Positions 26,703-35,515 are shown, counted from the first letter of the stretch. The stretch is 64,000 bases of DNA from Xanthocytophaga flava (GCA_030068525.1 JASJOS010000007.1:186001-250000); one strand, 5' to 3'. Notes: generated by a model not told the origin, from the letters alone. Made by a program: numbers and translations.

Positions 26703-27659
26703 ATGTCAGGCAACCGCACTTCCGGATCTATTAAAAATATGTTTTCTACCGGTACGTTACACCGGTTTTCAGAATCCCGACTGGATGAGCAGCACATCCA
26801 TACGATTCTGACAGCTCCCACCGCCCGGTTTATTCCACTCTGGAAAAATCAGAATCTGTTTGCGATGAATGACCCTTTGCAGCCAGCTTTTTTGTCAAAA
26901 GAAGAAACAGACCGATTGCTAAACGAAGGAGCAGAGTTTGTGTTTCTGGGTATGCTGGAAGAGATTCCTTATTTTGCGTTTGCCCTGCCTGATACGATTG
27001 TGACAGAAGAGCTTTTTGGGGACAGCCGGGTATTTAAGGACTTACGCGAAACAGGTGCCTTGCTCGGACAGGAAGAAGGTAATCTGCTTGCTTATGCACG
27101 GGCCATGATACACTGGCATCGTACACATCAGTATTGTGGCCGATGTGGTAATAAAACCATCAGCATTGAAGCAGGTCATGTGCGACAGTGTACGAATCCG
27201 GCTTGTGATCTGAAGCATTTTCCACGAACGGATTCAGCTATTATTGTGCGCATTACCTATCAGGATCGGTGTTTGCTGGTACGGCAGCCTATCTGGCCGG
27301 AGGGAATGTATGCTACGGTAGCAGGTTTTCTGGAACCAGGTGAAAGTCTGGAAGATGCAGTAGCCAGAGAGGTGAAGGAAGAGACAGGTCTGACTCTGAC
27401 AAACATCAAATACCACTCCTCACAGCCCTGGCCTTTTCCAGCGTCTATTATGGTTGGCTTTACAGCAGAAGCTACCAGTATGGAATATACGCTCGACCAG
27501 CGCGAAATTGAAAAGGCTTGCTGGCTTACCCGACAGGAGCTGATCGAAAAAATAAAAGACAAATCCATTAGGCTACCCCGTCCGGTGTCTATCTCCTATC
27601 GGCTGATTGACGACTGGTTCCGAAAGAAGAATAAAGGTAAACTGTCTCAGATTAAGTAA
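26703..27659 (+). CDS. nudC: NAD(+) diphosphatase / NADH pyrophosphatase (Nudix)
   Basis: 318 residues; an internal start at MFSTGTLHRFSESRL is also possible. The N-terminal NUDIX-like domain is followed by the zinc ribbon CGRCGNK...CTNPACDLKHFPR near 145-175 and the Nudix box GFLEPGESLEDAVAREVKEE near 208-230, then the NudC signature SQPWPFPASIMVGF near 240. It cleaves NAD(H) to NMN(H) and AMP, and in other bacteria removes NAD caps from RNA. It stands alone between repeat-rich gaps; 46 bp separate it from the small gene at 27706. Confidence 0.94.
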   Translation: MSGNRTSGSIKNMFSTGTLHRFSESRLDEQHIHTILTAPTARFIPLWKNQNLFAMNDPLQPAFLSKEETDRLLNEGAEFVFLGMLEEIPYFAFALPDTIVTEELFGDSRVFKDLRETGALLGQEEGNLLAYARAMIHWHRTHQYCGRCGNKTISIEAGHVRQCTNPACDLKHFPRTDSAIIVRITYQDRCLLVRQPIWPEGMYATVAGFLEPGESLEDAVAREVKEETGLTLTNIKYHSSQPWPFPASIMVGFTAEATSMEYTLDQREIEKACWLTRQELIEKIKDKSIRLPRPVSISYRLIDDWFRKKNKGKLSQIK

Positions 27660-27705
27660 ATTACTATAGTATAGAGAAAAAGACTGCATTTACTCAGAAT
27701 CAGAA

Positions 27706-28056
27706 ATGAATATCTCTCATGATAAAGAGTTACAGAAACGAATCGTCGCCCTGCTGAAAGAAGAGTCACTCTTTGCGGATATACTTCTTTCAAACGAGTA
27801 TGCTCTGAAATCACTCATCAAAGCGGATTCCGAACATATTTTTGTGACGTATAGAGGACGATTCACCTTTTATCAGATGTATCCTCAGCCTACTCATGAG
27901 GTGCATGGGTATGAAGAATTGATACAGGAGCTGGAGGTCTATAAAGAAACTAACGACTCTATGTACCTGGTAGGACTTTCTACCAAAGGAAAACAGTATA
28001 TCATATTTATTAATGAATCCTTTGATAAAGTATTGGGAGCTTTGTATCAGATATAG
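27706..28056 (+). CDS. Small cytoplasmic protein of unknown function
   Basis: 116 residues (MNISHDKELQKRIVALLKEE), acidic, no cysteine, no signal or membrane segment. Helix-rich at the start, with a beta-rich centre (HIFVTYRGRFTFYQMYPQP). No family recognised. It follows nudC in the same direction and could be co-transcribed; function cannot be inferred. Confidence 0.6.
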   Translation: MNISHDKELQKRIVALLKEESLFADILLSNEYALKSLIKADSEHIFVTYRGRFTFYQMYPQPTHEVHGYEELIQELEVYKETNDSMYLVGLSTKGKQYIIFINESFDKVLGALYQI

Positions 28057-28084
28057 GCTCTGATCTGGGTTGCTACTATGATAA

Positions 28085-28326
28085 GGAAAAAACCATCTCT
28101 GTCCCTTATAATCCTGTTGACAGGATAACTCTCTCTTCTTGTTTTTGGTGAAAGGATGAGCCCCCTCTTCTTGCAAAGAATACTCTCTTTGTGCTTTTTG
28201 AAGGAATATTGCTACCTTTTAAAAGAAACAGCTCTCTTACTTTTTGTCCTTTCGAAAGGGAATTTCTCTTGCTGTTTAAAAGTACTATACCCTTTTTTTG
28301 TCCTTCTGAAAGAAAAATTACTCTTT
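28085..28326. repeat. Degenerate tandem array of CTGAAAGGA-type units
   Basis: About seven units of 18-35 bp, each with a variant of TCCTTCTGAAAGAA or TCCTTTCGAAAGGGA followed by a CTCTCTT-like stretch. It leads directly into the ordered palindrome at 28327-28439. Similar leaders precede the copies at 44179 and 50178. No gene is seen here. Confidence 0.65.
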
Positions 28327-28439
28327 CTGTCCTCCTGTAAGGAACTCGTGGCAAGACCGGCGGCCTTTCCGATTGGAATTATTTTCTCTCAGAAACCAGA
28401 CATAGCTCTATTTGTCACAAGGTTCTTTCAGAAGGACAG
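28327..28439. repeat. 113-bp palindromic repeat, copy A2
   Basis: The left arm CTGTCCTCCTGTAAGGAACT and right arm ...GGTTCTTTCAGAAGGACAG are inverted repeats. Internal marks are GTGGCAAGACCGGCGGCC and GCTCTATTTGTCAC. Same order as A3 and A4. The gap 28440-28730 holds further AGGAGGACAG fragments and no gene. Confidence 0.85.
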
Positions 28440-28730
28440 TGGAGGGAGATAGCCATTCAGAAGGACAATAAGGGAGTGGTTTCCTTTCAGGAGGACAGGA
28501 AAAGATGGTTTTTCAGGAAGATGGAAAGAGAAGAGTTATTGTAAAAAAGGAGAGTATCACTTCTTTCAGCAGTGCAATAAAGTGAGTCTGAAAAAAATGA
28601 GAGGGTAAGTGTAGTCTACCTTACGTAGGTATTATACAGAAGACTACGCTTTGCTATTTGTATTGAATAGGGCAGGATGTTATCTTGAGAAGATTTTAGT
28701 ATAAACATCTATGACAGACATTACCCGAAA

Positions 28731-28991
28731 ATGCTTATCAGACTCACTTTCAGTCTCTTTTTTTATGTGCTTGTACTAGGGTTTGTATTTTTAGGAAACA
28801 ACTCTGCTCCTAGTAGCGTTTGTGGACCCGGAGCGGATTTTATGGCTATTCTATTTGGTATTATTGGAAGTGTAGTGCTGTGTATCAAAAATTTTTTTCA
28901 GGTAGCCTATGGCCAAAAAACGCGTGTACCGTCACTGGTATTGCATCTTTTGATAAGTGGTGGTTTTATATTGGGGATGTGCTTTTCTTAA
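28731..28991 (+). CDS. Small membrane protein of unknown function
   Basis: 86 residues with three hydrophobic segments (about 5-22, 36-54, 68-86) and short basic loops (YGQKTRVP). No family recognised. It lies 10 bp upstream of the lipoprotein gene at 29002 and is probably co-transcribed with it. Confidence 0.6.
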   Translation: MLIRLTFSLFFYVLVLGFVFLGNNSAPSSVCGPGADFMAILFGIIGSVVLCIKNFFQVAYGQKTRVPSLVLHLLISGGFILGMCFS

Positions 28992-29001
28992 AAATTAAAT
29001 A

Positions 29002-29580
29002 ATGATCAAACATATACTAGTTCTTATATTTCTTGTAACAGGACTGATTTCCTGTAAAAAAACAGATCCTGCTTTTCTAAAGCATTTTACTGAAAGAGGA
29101 GAGAAAACAAAATCAGCTTTTTTTTATACAAAACAGATCAACAAACAGGATTTGGAAATAGTAATGGCCACAAATGAAGTGAATGAACCTCTATATAATG
29201 TAAATCATCGTTATTTTTATGGTTATAAAGAAAAACTAAATGACCGCCACTATCTTATATCATTTATGGACTTTTATATGGCATCTTATCGGTTTACAAA
29301 TTTTTTAATAAACTGGAGGGATGTGTACTTATGTATCTATGATGTCAAAGAAAATCAAGTAGTATCAAAACTCAGAATAGCTTCAGCAGACCCTGTTCTT
29401 TCCTTTTATAAAGAAGACAATCACACCTATACGATTTCATCTGTATACCGAAAACCATTTTGTGAAGATGAGATGTGTAATAAGATTGACATAGACAAAG
29501 ATACAGCTGTGTATACCTACAGAATCATCAATAACCGATTTCAGCTTATTGGTGGTAGTTACACGAAAAAGAAAAGATAA
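29002..29580 (+). CDS. Lipoprotein of unknown function
   Basis: 192 residues. MIKHILVLIFLVTGLISCKK is a lipoprotein signal with lipobox LISC. The mature part is basic and rich in Tyr and Lys, without recognised motifs; one Cys pair (FCEDEMCNKID) lies near 153-158. Likely anchored in the outer membrane. Runs behind the small membrane protein gene at 28731. Confidence 0.65.
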   Translation: MIKHILVLIFLVTGLISCKKTDPAFLKHFTERGEKTKSAFFYTKQINKQDLEIVMATNEVNEPLYNVNHRYFYGYKEKLNDRHYLISFMDFYMASYRFTNFLINWRDVYLCIYDVKENQVVSKLRIASADPVLSFYKEDNHTYTISSVYRKPFCEDEMCNKIDIDKDTAVYTYRIINNRFQLIGGSYTKKKR

Positions 29581-29752
29581 TTTCCTTTGCAGACACTTCA
29601 GATTTACTGCCCTAACCACAAGTTCCATTTCAACGATAGTATGCGGCTGTTGTGTGTGGTCTAACAGAAAGATGGGTATAAGGCCTGGATTGATGTCCGG
29701 ACCTTTCTCATAAACAGAGTAGAGGTATCTTCTACTTAAAGGCTTCGTATGG

Positions 29753-30559
29753 TTATCCGTTTTCTTTTTGAAGGAAATTCTCGATCAGCGGAATCACGAA
29801 GTCACTGTCCTGGGTATCTGGTTTAAGTGTGGTTATCTCTCCTATGTATTCACCGTGTCCGCCGGGGATTAGGGCTAGCTGCGAGTTGGGGATTAATCGA
29901 TGCATTTCTGTGGCGTGTTCAGGAGTAATCACATCGTTGTCGCCGATTATGAGTAGGGTAGGAGCTTTAATGGATTGGATTTGTGCATCAGGAATATCTT
30001 TAAAAGTAACCATCCGTCTGGCGTCCTTGTCGTGCATGGTTTGTAGCCCCTCAGGATCTGAAGCCACCTCTTTGTAGGCTTGCTGTAGCTGTTGTGGCAT
30101 GTTGTCGAGCCGGGCCTGGCTCATAAAATCCCAGAATGCAGAAGGTACCCCACTTCGTTTGCTGAGTGCAGAGGCTGCTATGACTTTATCGACTTGTTCG
30201 GGGTGACGAATAGCGATTTGCAGGGCAGTTGTACCCCCATTGCTAAAGCCAAAGATGTCGGCCTTTGGAATGTTCAGATTTTGTAACAGAAGAGCCACAT
30301 CATCCGCGTCCTGTTCGAACGAAAGCTCGTTTTCACGGTCGCTTGTACGTCCATGGGCTTGTAGTTCTACTGCGATAAGTTGTCTGTGTGGTGCCAGCAG
30401 AGGAATAACGCGGCCAAAGGTAGTCTGAATAGTAGATCCGCCCCCATGAATAAGTACCAGTGGCTTGCCTTCTCCGTATATTTCATAATACATTTTCAGG
30501 CCATTTACATCCGAATAATCGCTTTTGAAGGTCAGGGTGTCGGTTGTTGTAGTTGTCAT
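29753..30559 (-). CDS. Alpha/beta hydrolase
   Basis: 268 residues. The oxyanion motif LVLIHGGGST lies near 34-43, the nucleophile elbow GFSNGG near 100, a probable acid Asp in LLIIGDNDVITPEHA near 205, and His in IPGGHGEYIGE near 235. Fits esterase/hydrolase-type enzymes; substrate unknown. It lies 51 bp behind the HxlR regulator gene in the same direction, so it is probably its target or operon partner. Confidence 0.87.
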   Translation of the reverse strand: MTTTTTDTLTFKSDYSDVNGLKMYYEIYGEGKPLVLIHGGGSTIQTTFGRVIPLLAPHRQLIAVELQAHGRTSDRENELSFEQDADDVALLLQNLNIPKADIFGFSNGGTTALQIAIRHPEQVDKVIAASALSKRSGVPSAFWDFMSQARLDNMPQQLQQAYKEVASDPEGLQTMHDKDARRMVTFKDIPDAQIQSIKAPTLLIIGDNDVITPEHATEMHRLIPNSQLALIPGGHGEYIGEITTLKPDTQDSDFVIPLIENFLQKENG

Positions 30560-30610
30560 GGTATGGGTAGTCTGCTCAGTTGTTGGTAATAAATCAGTAT
30601 GTATGTTAGG

Positions 30611-30970
30611 CTATTTTAAGTTCTCGTTGATAAATAGTGGTTCTAGTACACTGCGATGGTCTTCACCCCATTTTGCTGTCAGCTCAATGATGGGTACTAA
30701 TGTTTCACCTAGTGGGGTGAGGTTATATTCTACCTTTAAAGGCAATTGATCAAAACTGGTTTTGGAAAGGATGCCATGCTCTACCAGCTGGGTTAATTGC
30801 GTATCTAATAATCTCCGTGATGCTTTGGGAATTTTGCGCTGCAGTTCGCCAGGTCGTCTGATGCCTGAGTGAATGCACCAGATGAGGTTAATCTTCCATT
30901 TTCCGTTTATCACTTCCATAAACAGGTGAAGGCCACATTCTGTTTCAACAGGTAATTTTCTCTCGTACAT
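30611..30970 (-). CDS. HxlR-family transcriptional regulator
   Basis: 119 residues with the winged-helix HxlR core: NGKWKINLIWCIHSGIRRPG near 22-41, RRLLDTQLTQLVEHGIL, and LPLKVEYNLTPLGE near 78-91. A Cys (ETECGLHLF) lies near residue 12, where redox-sensing HxlR proteins keep theirs. It sits between the hydrolase gene (same direction) and the aldo/keto reductase gene (divergent) and probably controls both. A -7 box lies at 30994-31001. Confidence 0.9.
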   Translation of the reverse strand: MYERKLPVETECGLHLFMEVINGKWKINLIWCIHSGIRRPGELQRKIPKASRRLLDTQLTQLVEHGILSKTSFDQLPLKVEYNLTPLGETLVPIIELTAKWGEDHRSVLEPLFINENLK

Positions 30971-30993
30971 TCTAGTAACTATAAGTTGGTAGA

Positions 30994-31001
30994 CAAATAT
31001 A
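30994..31001 (-). promoter_or_regulatory. Bacteroidota-type -7 box for the HxlR-hydrolase unit
   Basis: TATATTTG on the minus strand fits TAnnTTTG exactly; the transcript would start near 30987, giving a short leader to ATG 30970. No clear -33 TTG is seen. Confidence 0.4.
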
Positions 31002-31079
31002 CGTTATCTGCAGATTTATTTGATACGGCTGAATTTAGCCATACTTGATTATGCTTTGCCTGCTGTATTCCTTTGCTTC

Positions 31080-32048
31080 ATGAAACATAAATTATTCGGA
31101 ACACAGACAGGTTTACCAGCTAGTGAACTTATTATGGGAGGCTCAAACCTGGGCAATCGCCGGGGTTATGGCTCTACTCCACAAGACGCACTTCAGATAC
31201 TCTCGGCCTATGTCGATGCCGGAGGAAACTTTATCGATGTCTCTGATACCTATCAGTTTGGCGAAGCAGAAGAGATTGTTGGCAGGTTTACGGAGCATAA
31301 ACGACACGATTTTATTCTATGCTCTAAGTACACCCGAAGCAGTCACCCCGAGCCGTCACTGGCTAATACGGGTAACCATCGCAAAGCCATGCGTCAGGCA
31401 ATAGAGGGCAGCTTAAAACGCTTGAGAACAGACTACATAGACATTTACATACCCCATTTTGATGATGGCATAACGCCGTTGGAAGAGATTGCCCGTGGTC
31501 TGGAAGATCTGGTTGCCTCTGGTAAAGTTTTGTACACAGGCCTGGCAAACTTCCCTGCCTGGAAAGCAGCGGCTATTGCGGCTGTGATACCGCTCACAGC
31601 CATGCAGATCGAATATAACCTCTTGCAAAGAGCACCAGAACGTGAGTTGACTGCCATGGCAAAACACTTTGGCTTGGGTATGATGTGTTATTCTCCGTTG
31701 GCAGGTGGATTATTGACTGGGAAATACCGGCAGGGAGCCTCCGGGCGACTGACACTCTCTGCAGCAGATGGGTATCATGAAGATGAACGAACGAAAACTG
31801 TAATTGATGAACTGGAACTGATTGCCAGAGAGTTGAACGCTACTCCGGGACAGATAGCATTGGCATGGGTGTTGAGTAAAGAGGTATTTCCAATCATTGG
31901 GACTCGGACACTGGGGCATCTTGAAGCGGGTTTGACGGCGGTAGCTATTCGCCTTGAGGCTGACCAGATAAGACGCCTGGACGAGATTAGTGCCATTGCG
32001 ATGGGCTATCCGCATGATTTGCTTGCTACGGTACAGAAAAAATGGTGA
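31080..32048 (+). CDS. Aldo/keto reductase
   Basis: The start is taken at MKHKLFGTQTGLPASELIMG (31080); the upstream 20 residues from 31020 are hydrophobic and not family-like. 322 residues. The TIM-barrel marks are GGNFIDVSDTYQFGEAEEIV (Asp and Tyr of the active site near 51-57), Lys in ILCSKYTR near 83, and DYIDIYIPHFDD with the His near 126. The C-terminal IGTRTLGHLEAGL binds NADP(H). It reduces aldehydes or ketones; substrate unknown. Divergent from the HxlR gene. Confidence 0.9.
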   Translation: MKHKLFGTQTGLPASELIMGGSNLGNRRGYGSTPQDALQILSAYVDAGGNFIDVSDTYQFGEAEEIVGRFTEHKRHDFILCSKYTRSSHPEPSLANTGNHRKAMRQAIEGSLKRLRTDYIDIYIPHFDDGITPLEEIARGLEDLVASGKVLYTGLANFPAWKAAAIAAVIPLTAMQIEYNLLQRAPERELTAMAKHFGLGMMCYSPLAGGLLTGKYRQGASGRLTLSAADGYHEDERTKTVIDELELIARELNATPGQIALAWVLSKEVFPIIGTRTLGHLEAGLTAVAIRLEADQIRRLDEISAIAMGYPHDLLATVQKKW

Positions 32049-32080
32049 GATCATTTATAAGCAGCAGATAGTGTTTAGCA

Positions 32081-32572
32081 TCAGATTTTCACTGATTTAC
32101 GTCCCTCTATATTCCGTTCCGCGATACCTACCATCCTAAGCCATTCGGGCACGAAGAAGCTGGGACAGGCTTTACTGGCGAATTGATTATGTCCAGCAAT
32201 TTTTACATTGGGAGCATAGGCGAGCACTTCCTGGATGATCGTTAGCATGGTTTCGATTTGTTGAGGCGTGCGGGTGTCCTGGGCTTTGTGAAAGGTTTTG
32301 TCCAGTCCGCCTACGTAGCATAGGTGTCTGGAAATGGAGTTGATGCCTGCTACTCCGTTGGTGATCTCGAATGGGTCTATGGTCAGGTCATTGTTATGCT
32401 TGACGAACTGGTGACGGGAGCCATCGAGCAGAATCAGGTCGGAATAGCCTACTTGTTTCCAGCCGTTGCCATAGGGTTTGGGGGCAGTATGCCAGCGTTT
32501 AACGTCTTCTGGGGAGACCCATCGTCCGGCGGGGGTTGCAGTGCAGTGGATGATCAGGTATTGGAAGTGCAT
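32081..32572 (-). CDS. N-acetylmuramoyl-L-alanine amidase (phage-type, Amidase_2)
   Basis: 163 residues without signal peptide. The zinc ligands are visible in IIHCTATPAG (His near 9), IAGHNQFASKACP (His near 129, Cys near 137). It cleaves the amide bond between muramic acid and the stem peptide. The size and lack of a signal match phage endolysins and related island genes. Same direction as the small membrane genes at 32753 and 33318, which makes a lysis-like group, but no holin is proven. Confidence 0.85.
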   Translation of the reverse strand: MHFQYLIIHCTATPAGRWVSPEDVKRWHTAPKPYGNGWKQVGYSDLILLDGSRHQFVKHNNDLTIDPFEITNGVAGINSISRHLCYVGGLDKTFHKAQDTRTPQQIETMLTIIQEVLAYAPNVKIAGHNQFASKACPSFFVPEWLRMVGIAERNIEGRKSVKI

Positions 32573-32646
32573 GGGTTTGTTATGTGTGGTTTACTATCGA
32601 TAGTGGTTTATTGAAAGAGAAAAGGACGGGTTGTGAATTCGTTGCG

Positions 32647-32723
32647 TTCTTCCCCAGGTTGTGTGTTATCACCAACCTGAACGGTGGGACACAGGGTCGT
32701 TGGTGATAACACCAACGACGGGA
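32647..32723. repeat. Double-hairpin repeat, copy B1
   Basis: Contains GGTTGTGTGTTATCACCAAC and CGTTGGTGATAACACCAACG, each an inverted repeat with a 4-nt loop, inside a TTCTTCCCC...GACGGGA frame. Opposite orientation to B2 (38585) and B3 (50240). Confidence 0.8.
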
Positions 32724-32752
32724 ACGACGGGTTGTGAATCCGTCCTGTTGTG

Positions 32753-32938
32753 TTATTTAGGGTCTCTCATGGAGAAGAAACCGACTGTTGAAATAAAGGC
32801 TAGCAGCGAAACGAACGATTGTGTGTCGATGCGATTCATCAGCCAGAGAATGTATCCTGAAAATGTAAATAAACCCAGGGTTGAGGTTTTCCAGTTGTCT
32901 AATACGAACTGGATGTAATCGTATATTGATTTTGCCAT
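32753..32938 (-). CDS. Small membrane protein of the island (possibly holin-like)
   Basis: 61 residues (MAKSIYDYIQFVLDNWKTST) with two hydrophobic segments at about 20-35 and 42-56 and charged ends. No family recognised. The position next to an endolysin-type amidase is what suggests a holin-like role. Confidence 0.5.
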   Translation of the reverse strand: MAKSIYDYIQFVLDNWKTSTLGLFTFSGYILWLMNRIDTQSFVSLLAFISTVGFFSMRDPK

Positions 32939-33050
32939 GTGGTTTTGTGGTTAGGTTATTAGAATGTGTAGGGTCGAACCCATGTGCCTGTCACGACATG
33001 GCGTGATTCGCTCGGGTTGTTGCAAACCGCGTTTGTACATTTCCGATATT

Positions 33051-33280
33051 GTAGGGGCGGGGTTTACCCCCGCCCACATTCCTACCCGATCTATTAGGTT
33101 TTAGAAACACGATTCTGAATTTGTCATAGACAGGAATGAGATAAATGGATTGTCGGAATATCACAAACATGCGTGTTGGGAAACTGGGCAGGGGCAAGCC
33201 CTGCCCCTACATTGGTTCGGCATAAACCTAATCATTCGGGTGGGAAACGTCTGGGCGATCTGCCAATCGCCCCTACATTG
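33051..33280. repeat. Cluster of REP hairpins (E family)
   Basis: At least three hairpins: GTAGGGGCGGGGTTTACCCC (33051-33075), GGGCAGGGGCAAGCCCTGCC (33186-33210) and CTGGGCGATC...CGCCCCTAC (33251-33277). They are of the kind carried by the broken transposase at 42513-43126. Confidence 0.8.
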
Positions 33281-33317
33281 CCGTAATATCACAAACGTTC
33301 GCCCCTACAGAAATCAT

Positions 33318-33572
33318 CTACGGTCCTTTACAGGTGTCCCGGATCTGGAATACTGGTGCATAGGTGAAATTCTTCACATGTTTGATCTTCTCTACGTCCA
33401 GAGGTTGAATCGGGTGAGCTGCTACCTGTCTGGCTACGATGGACTCTATCTGTGCGTAGTCTATTGTCTCACATTCGTATACCTCTGCAGGGTTGAGTCT
33501 GTGTTCGGTAAAGATTCCGATAGCCAGACCGAAGACGAAACACAGGGCGCTTAGTAAAAGTCGTAATTGCAT
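33318..33572 (-). CDS. Small membrane-anchored protein of the island
   Basis: 84 residues with a hydrophobic N-terminal helix (LLLSALCFVFGLAIGIF) and a polar tail with CETIDYAQIESIVARQVAAH. The layout, one N-terminal helix and a short periplasmic part beside an amidase gene, resembles an Rz-type spanin, but no motif proves it. Confidence 0.5.
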   Translation of the reverse strand: MQLRLLLSALCFVFGLAIGIFTEHRLNPAEVYECETIDYAQIESIVARQVAAHPIQPLDVEKIKHVKNFTYAPVFQIRDTCKGP

Positions 33573-33708
33573 GCTATAGTGTTAGTGAAATAAGTGAATG
33601 AGATAAAGGCGTCAGAGTAAACGGCTCTTTGAAAAAAGAAGCAGCAGACTAAAAGTCTACTGCTTCTCACCTAAACCCTCTATCATGTAGGACCTATGCT
33701 TCCGATTA

Positions 33709-34125
33709 TCAGGCTGGTAGCGTTGCCTTGTGGTTAGTGATGGTAGACATAGAGCCATCGATGACAAACAGGCGTTGTTCTACCTCATCCAGTTCCGATT
33801 CGTATAAAACCACCGCTGTAGTACCGTATTGCAGTTTGCGTTGCTGCGCTGTGAACAGCTTGTATTCCGCTTTCACTTTGCGGTTTTCCATCTCGGTTTT
33901 GGTAGAGCCTTCCGGCAATACGGCGATGATGGAAGTCAGGGAGTCTACTTCGGCTTCAGCGGATGCCAGGGTGGCTTCGATGTCGCTTGCCCGGTCAGCA
34001 GCATTTCCGCGGCTGCGTGTCAGGGAGATTTGCTTGTACTCCAGATCGCTTTTCAGGTCGCTTAATTCGTCAAGGACTTTGTCGCAGTCTGTGCGTGAGG
34101 TGAGTAATGCTAATGTTAATGCCAT
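33709..34125 (-). CDS. Coiled-coil protein of the island
   Basis: The start is taken at MALTLALLTSRTDCDKVLDE (34125), as the longer start adds a low-complexity leader. 138 residues, largely alpha-helical with heptad-like stretches (DELSDLKSDLEYKQISL, and EMENRKVKAEYKLFTAQQRK), no membrane segment. No family recognised. Same direction as the amidase group. Confidence 0.6.
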   Translation of the reverse strand: MALTLALLTSRTDCDKVLDELSDLKSDLEYKQISLTRSRGNAADRASDIEATLASAEAEVDSLTSIIAVLPEGSTKTEMENRKVKAEYKLFTAQQRKLQYGTTAVVLYESELDEVEQRLFVIDGSMSTITNHKATLPA

Positions 34126-34499
34126 TGGTTTTGTTTGGTTTGATGTGGAAATAGTAGCGTACAAAGGGTCGGTAGAGTGGGGCGTTGGTTGGGCTGCTGA
34201 CAAGGGTCCTGGATCACTTGCAGGCAGGGTTTGTAAGCCCCTTTTCTGACCGATTTAGTGATACAAAGATCGGCATTATGCAAATGCCAGTCCAACCGTT
34301 GTTGGAATAATGAAAACTCAGTTCAGCCGAATATTCACATAGGAATATTTGGGGGTGATAGTGGTATTCGCATAGGACAAAAAGCAGATTTTTATGCGTA
34401 GCTTTTGACATCTTTCCTGCATTTTGTTTCTTTGGTTAGAGGGAGGAAAGCTTTTTATTTAGAGTTGAATAATGTTAACGCAAAATCGAAACTACTATA
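34126..34499. other. Gene-free gap with probable promoter for the coiled-coil gene
   Basis: About 370 bp without a coding frame of note. On the minus strand TTTGCATAATGCCGATCTTTG resembles a -33/-7 pair with one mismatch in the -7 box. A small inverted repeat (CCGATTT / AAAGATCGG) is at about 34249-34274. Nothing else stands out. Confidence 0.4.
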
Positions 34500-35021
34500 A
34501 TGAGCGTTTATTTAGTTAGAGATATGGCTATCAAATTAGTCGCTCAACTTGATTTTCTGGATATGCCAGAAGAAAAACGAATCGATCTAATGCACGAAAT
34601 TTTGAGCTATAATGAGATAGAATATGATGAGAACTTAACTGACCCTGTGTATAGTAATGAGGTTATTTCTGTTATAGAAGAGAGGTATAGAGGCGTAAGA
34701 AATCAGTTTATTGCTGCTGTCATTACGAAAAGGCTTCAGCTTGCCTATTCTATTACTATTGAAGGTATTCCTGATGATTTATATGCATGTCCCTGTTGTC
34801 AATATAAAACTTTGACCTCTCGGGGAGACTATGATATCTGTGACATGTGTTCCTGGGAGGATGATGGAAATGATGATCTAATGCATTATAGTGGTCCAAA
34901 TCATATGCTTCTAAAAGAGGGGAGGGCTAACTTTCTTACATATGGTTCTATGTATCCCTCTTCTAAAACTGTAAAATTAGCTTTTAGTGAAATTGATAAA
35001 TATGAGAAAAAATCATACTAA
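34500..35021 (+). CDS. CPCC-type cysteine-rich protein
   Basis: 173 residues. The C-terminal half has YACPCCQYKTL, YDICDMCSWEDDG and GPNHMLLKEGRANF, the layout of the Cys_rich_CPCC family (two Cys pairs likely holding zinc). The N-terminal half is helical (RDMAIKLVAQLDFLDM). Function of the family is unknown. It is the only plus-strand gene inside the island and may be cargo. Confidence 0.75.
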   Translation: MSVYLVRDMAIKLVAQLDFLDMPEEKRIDLMHEILSYNEIEYDENLTDPVYSNEVISVIEERYRGVRNQFIAAVITKRLQLAYSITIEGIPDDLYACPCCQYKTLTSRGDYDICDMCSWEDDGNDDLMHYSGPNHMLLKEGRANFLTYGSMYPSSKTVKLAFSEIDKYEKKSY

Positions 35022-35082
35022 ACCTTACTAAATCCAAACGCTGGCCTTATTACTGACCAGCGTTTGTCCTATCTGAGAATGC

Positions 35083-35316
35083 TTATCCCTCATTCACCTT
35101 TACCTCTCCCTCGCCGGATAGCACCCAGTTTACGTTGATCTGGTAGGTGTTGTACAGGCTCCAGAGGAAGAAGCAGCTGGGGAGGGATTGTCCTTTTTCG
35201 ACTTTGGAGATGTTGCCCTGGCCCATGCCCAGCAGATGAGAAAAGTCGCGTTGGGATAGTTGCAGGATTTCGGTGCGAAGGTGGTAAATGCGGGTTCCGA
35301 TGTTTTGTAAGTCCAT
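35083..35316 (-). CDS. XRE-family helix-turn-helix regulator
   Basis: 77 residues. The HTH runs from about 8 to 62: IGTRIYHLRTEILQLSQRDF, LLGMGQGNISKVEKGQSLPS. The length and single domain match phage-type repressors and antitoxins. Directly upstream lies the 28-bp-phased dyad array at 35386-35515, whose TGAAC-N8-GTTCA units are plausible operators for this protein. No toxin gene is adjacent. Confidence 0.85.
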   Translation of the reverse strand: MDLQNIGTRIYHLRTEILQLSQRDFSHLLGMGQGNISKVEKGQSLPSCFFLWSLYNTYQINVNWVLSGEGEVKVNEG

Positions 35317-35385
35317 GTGATGATTTGTGTTTAAATAAATGATGGTATATCTGTTTTTGTACTAAAGTATGGTGAATTGTTTTGT

Positions 35386-35515
35386 TGAACCCTATGCTGT
35401 TCATTTGGTATCGTGAACGGTGTAGGGTTCATTTGTTTTTGTGAACAGCCTACTGGTCACGGGTTGTAGTGAACGGTATGCTGTTCGGTTTGGTGTCTGA
35501 TGCGTTGTTCTTTCA
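35386..35515. repeat. Array 3: five 18-bp dyads on a 28-bp period upstream of the XRE gene
   Basis: Units start at 35386, 35414, 35442, 35470 and 35498: TGAACCCTATGCTGTTCA, TGAACGGTGTAGGGTTCA, TGAACAGCCTACTGGTCA, TGAACGGTATGCTGTTCG, TGATGCGTTGTTCTTTCA. The spacers are 10 bp. The half-sites TGAAC and GTTCA are nearly constant. Period and unit length equal those of arrays 1 and 2. It begins 70 bp upstream of the XRE start codon. Confidence 0.85.

Noticed and set aside
28085..28326. The tandem leaders as toxI-like antitoxin RNA repeats
   Set aside because: The units are uneven in length and there is no ToxN-like toxin gene downstream.
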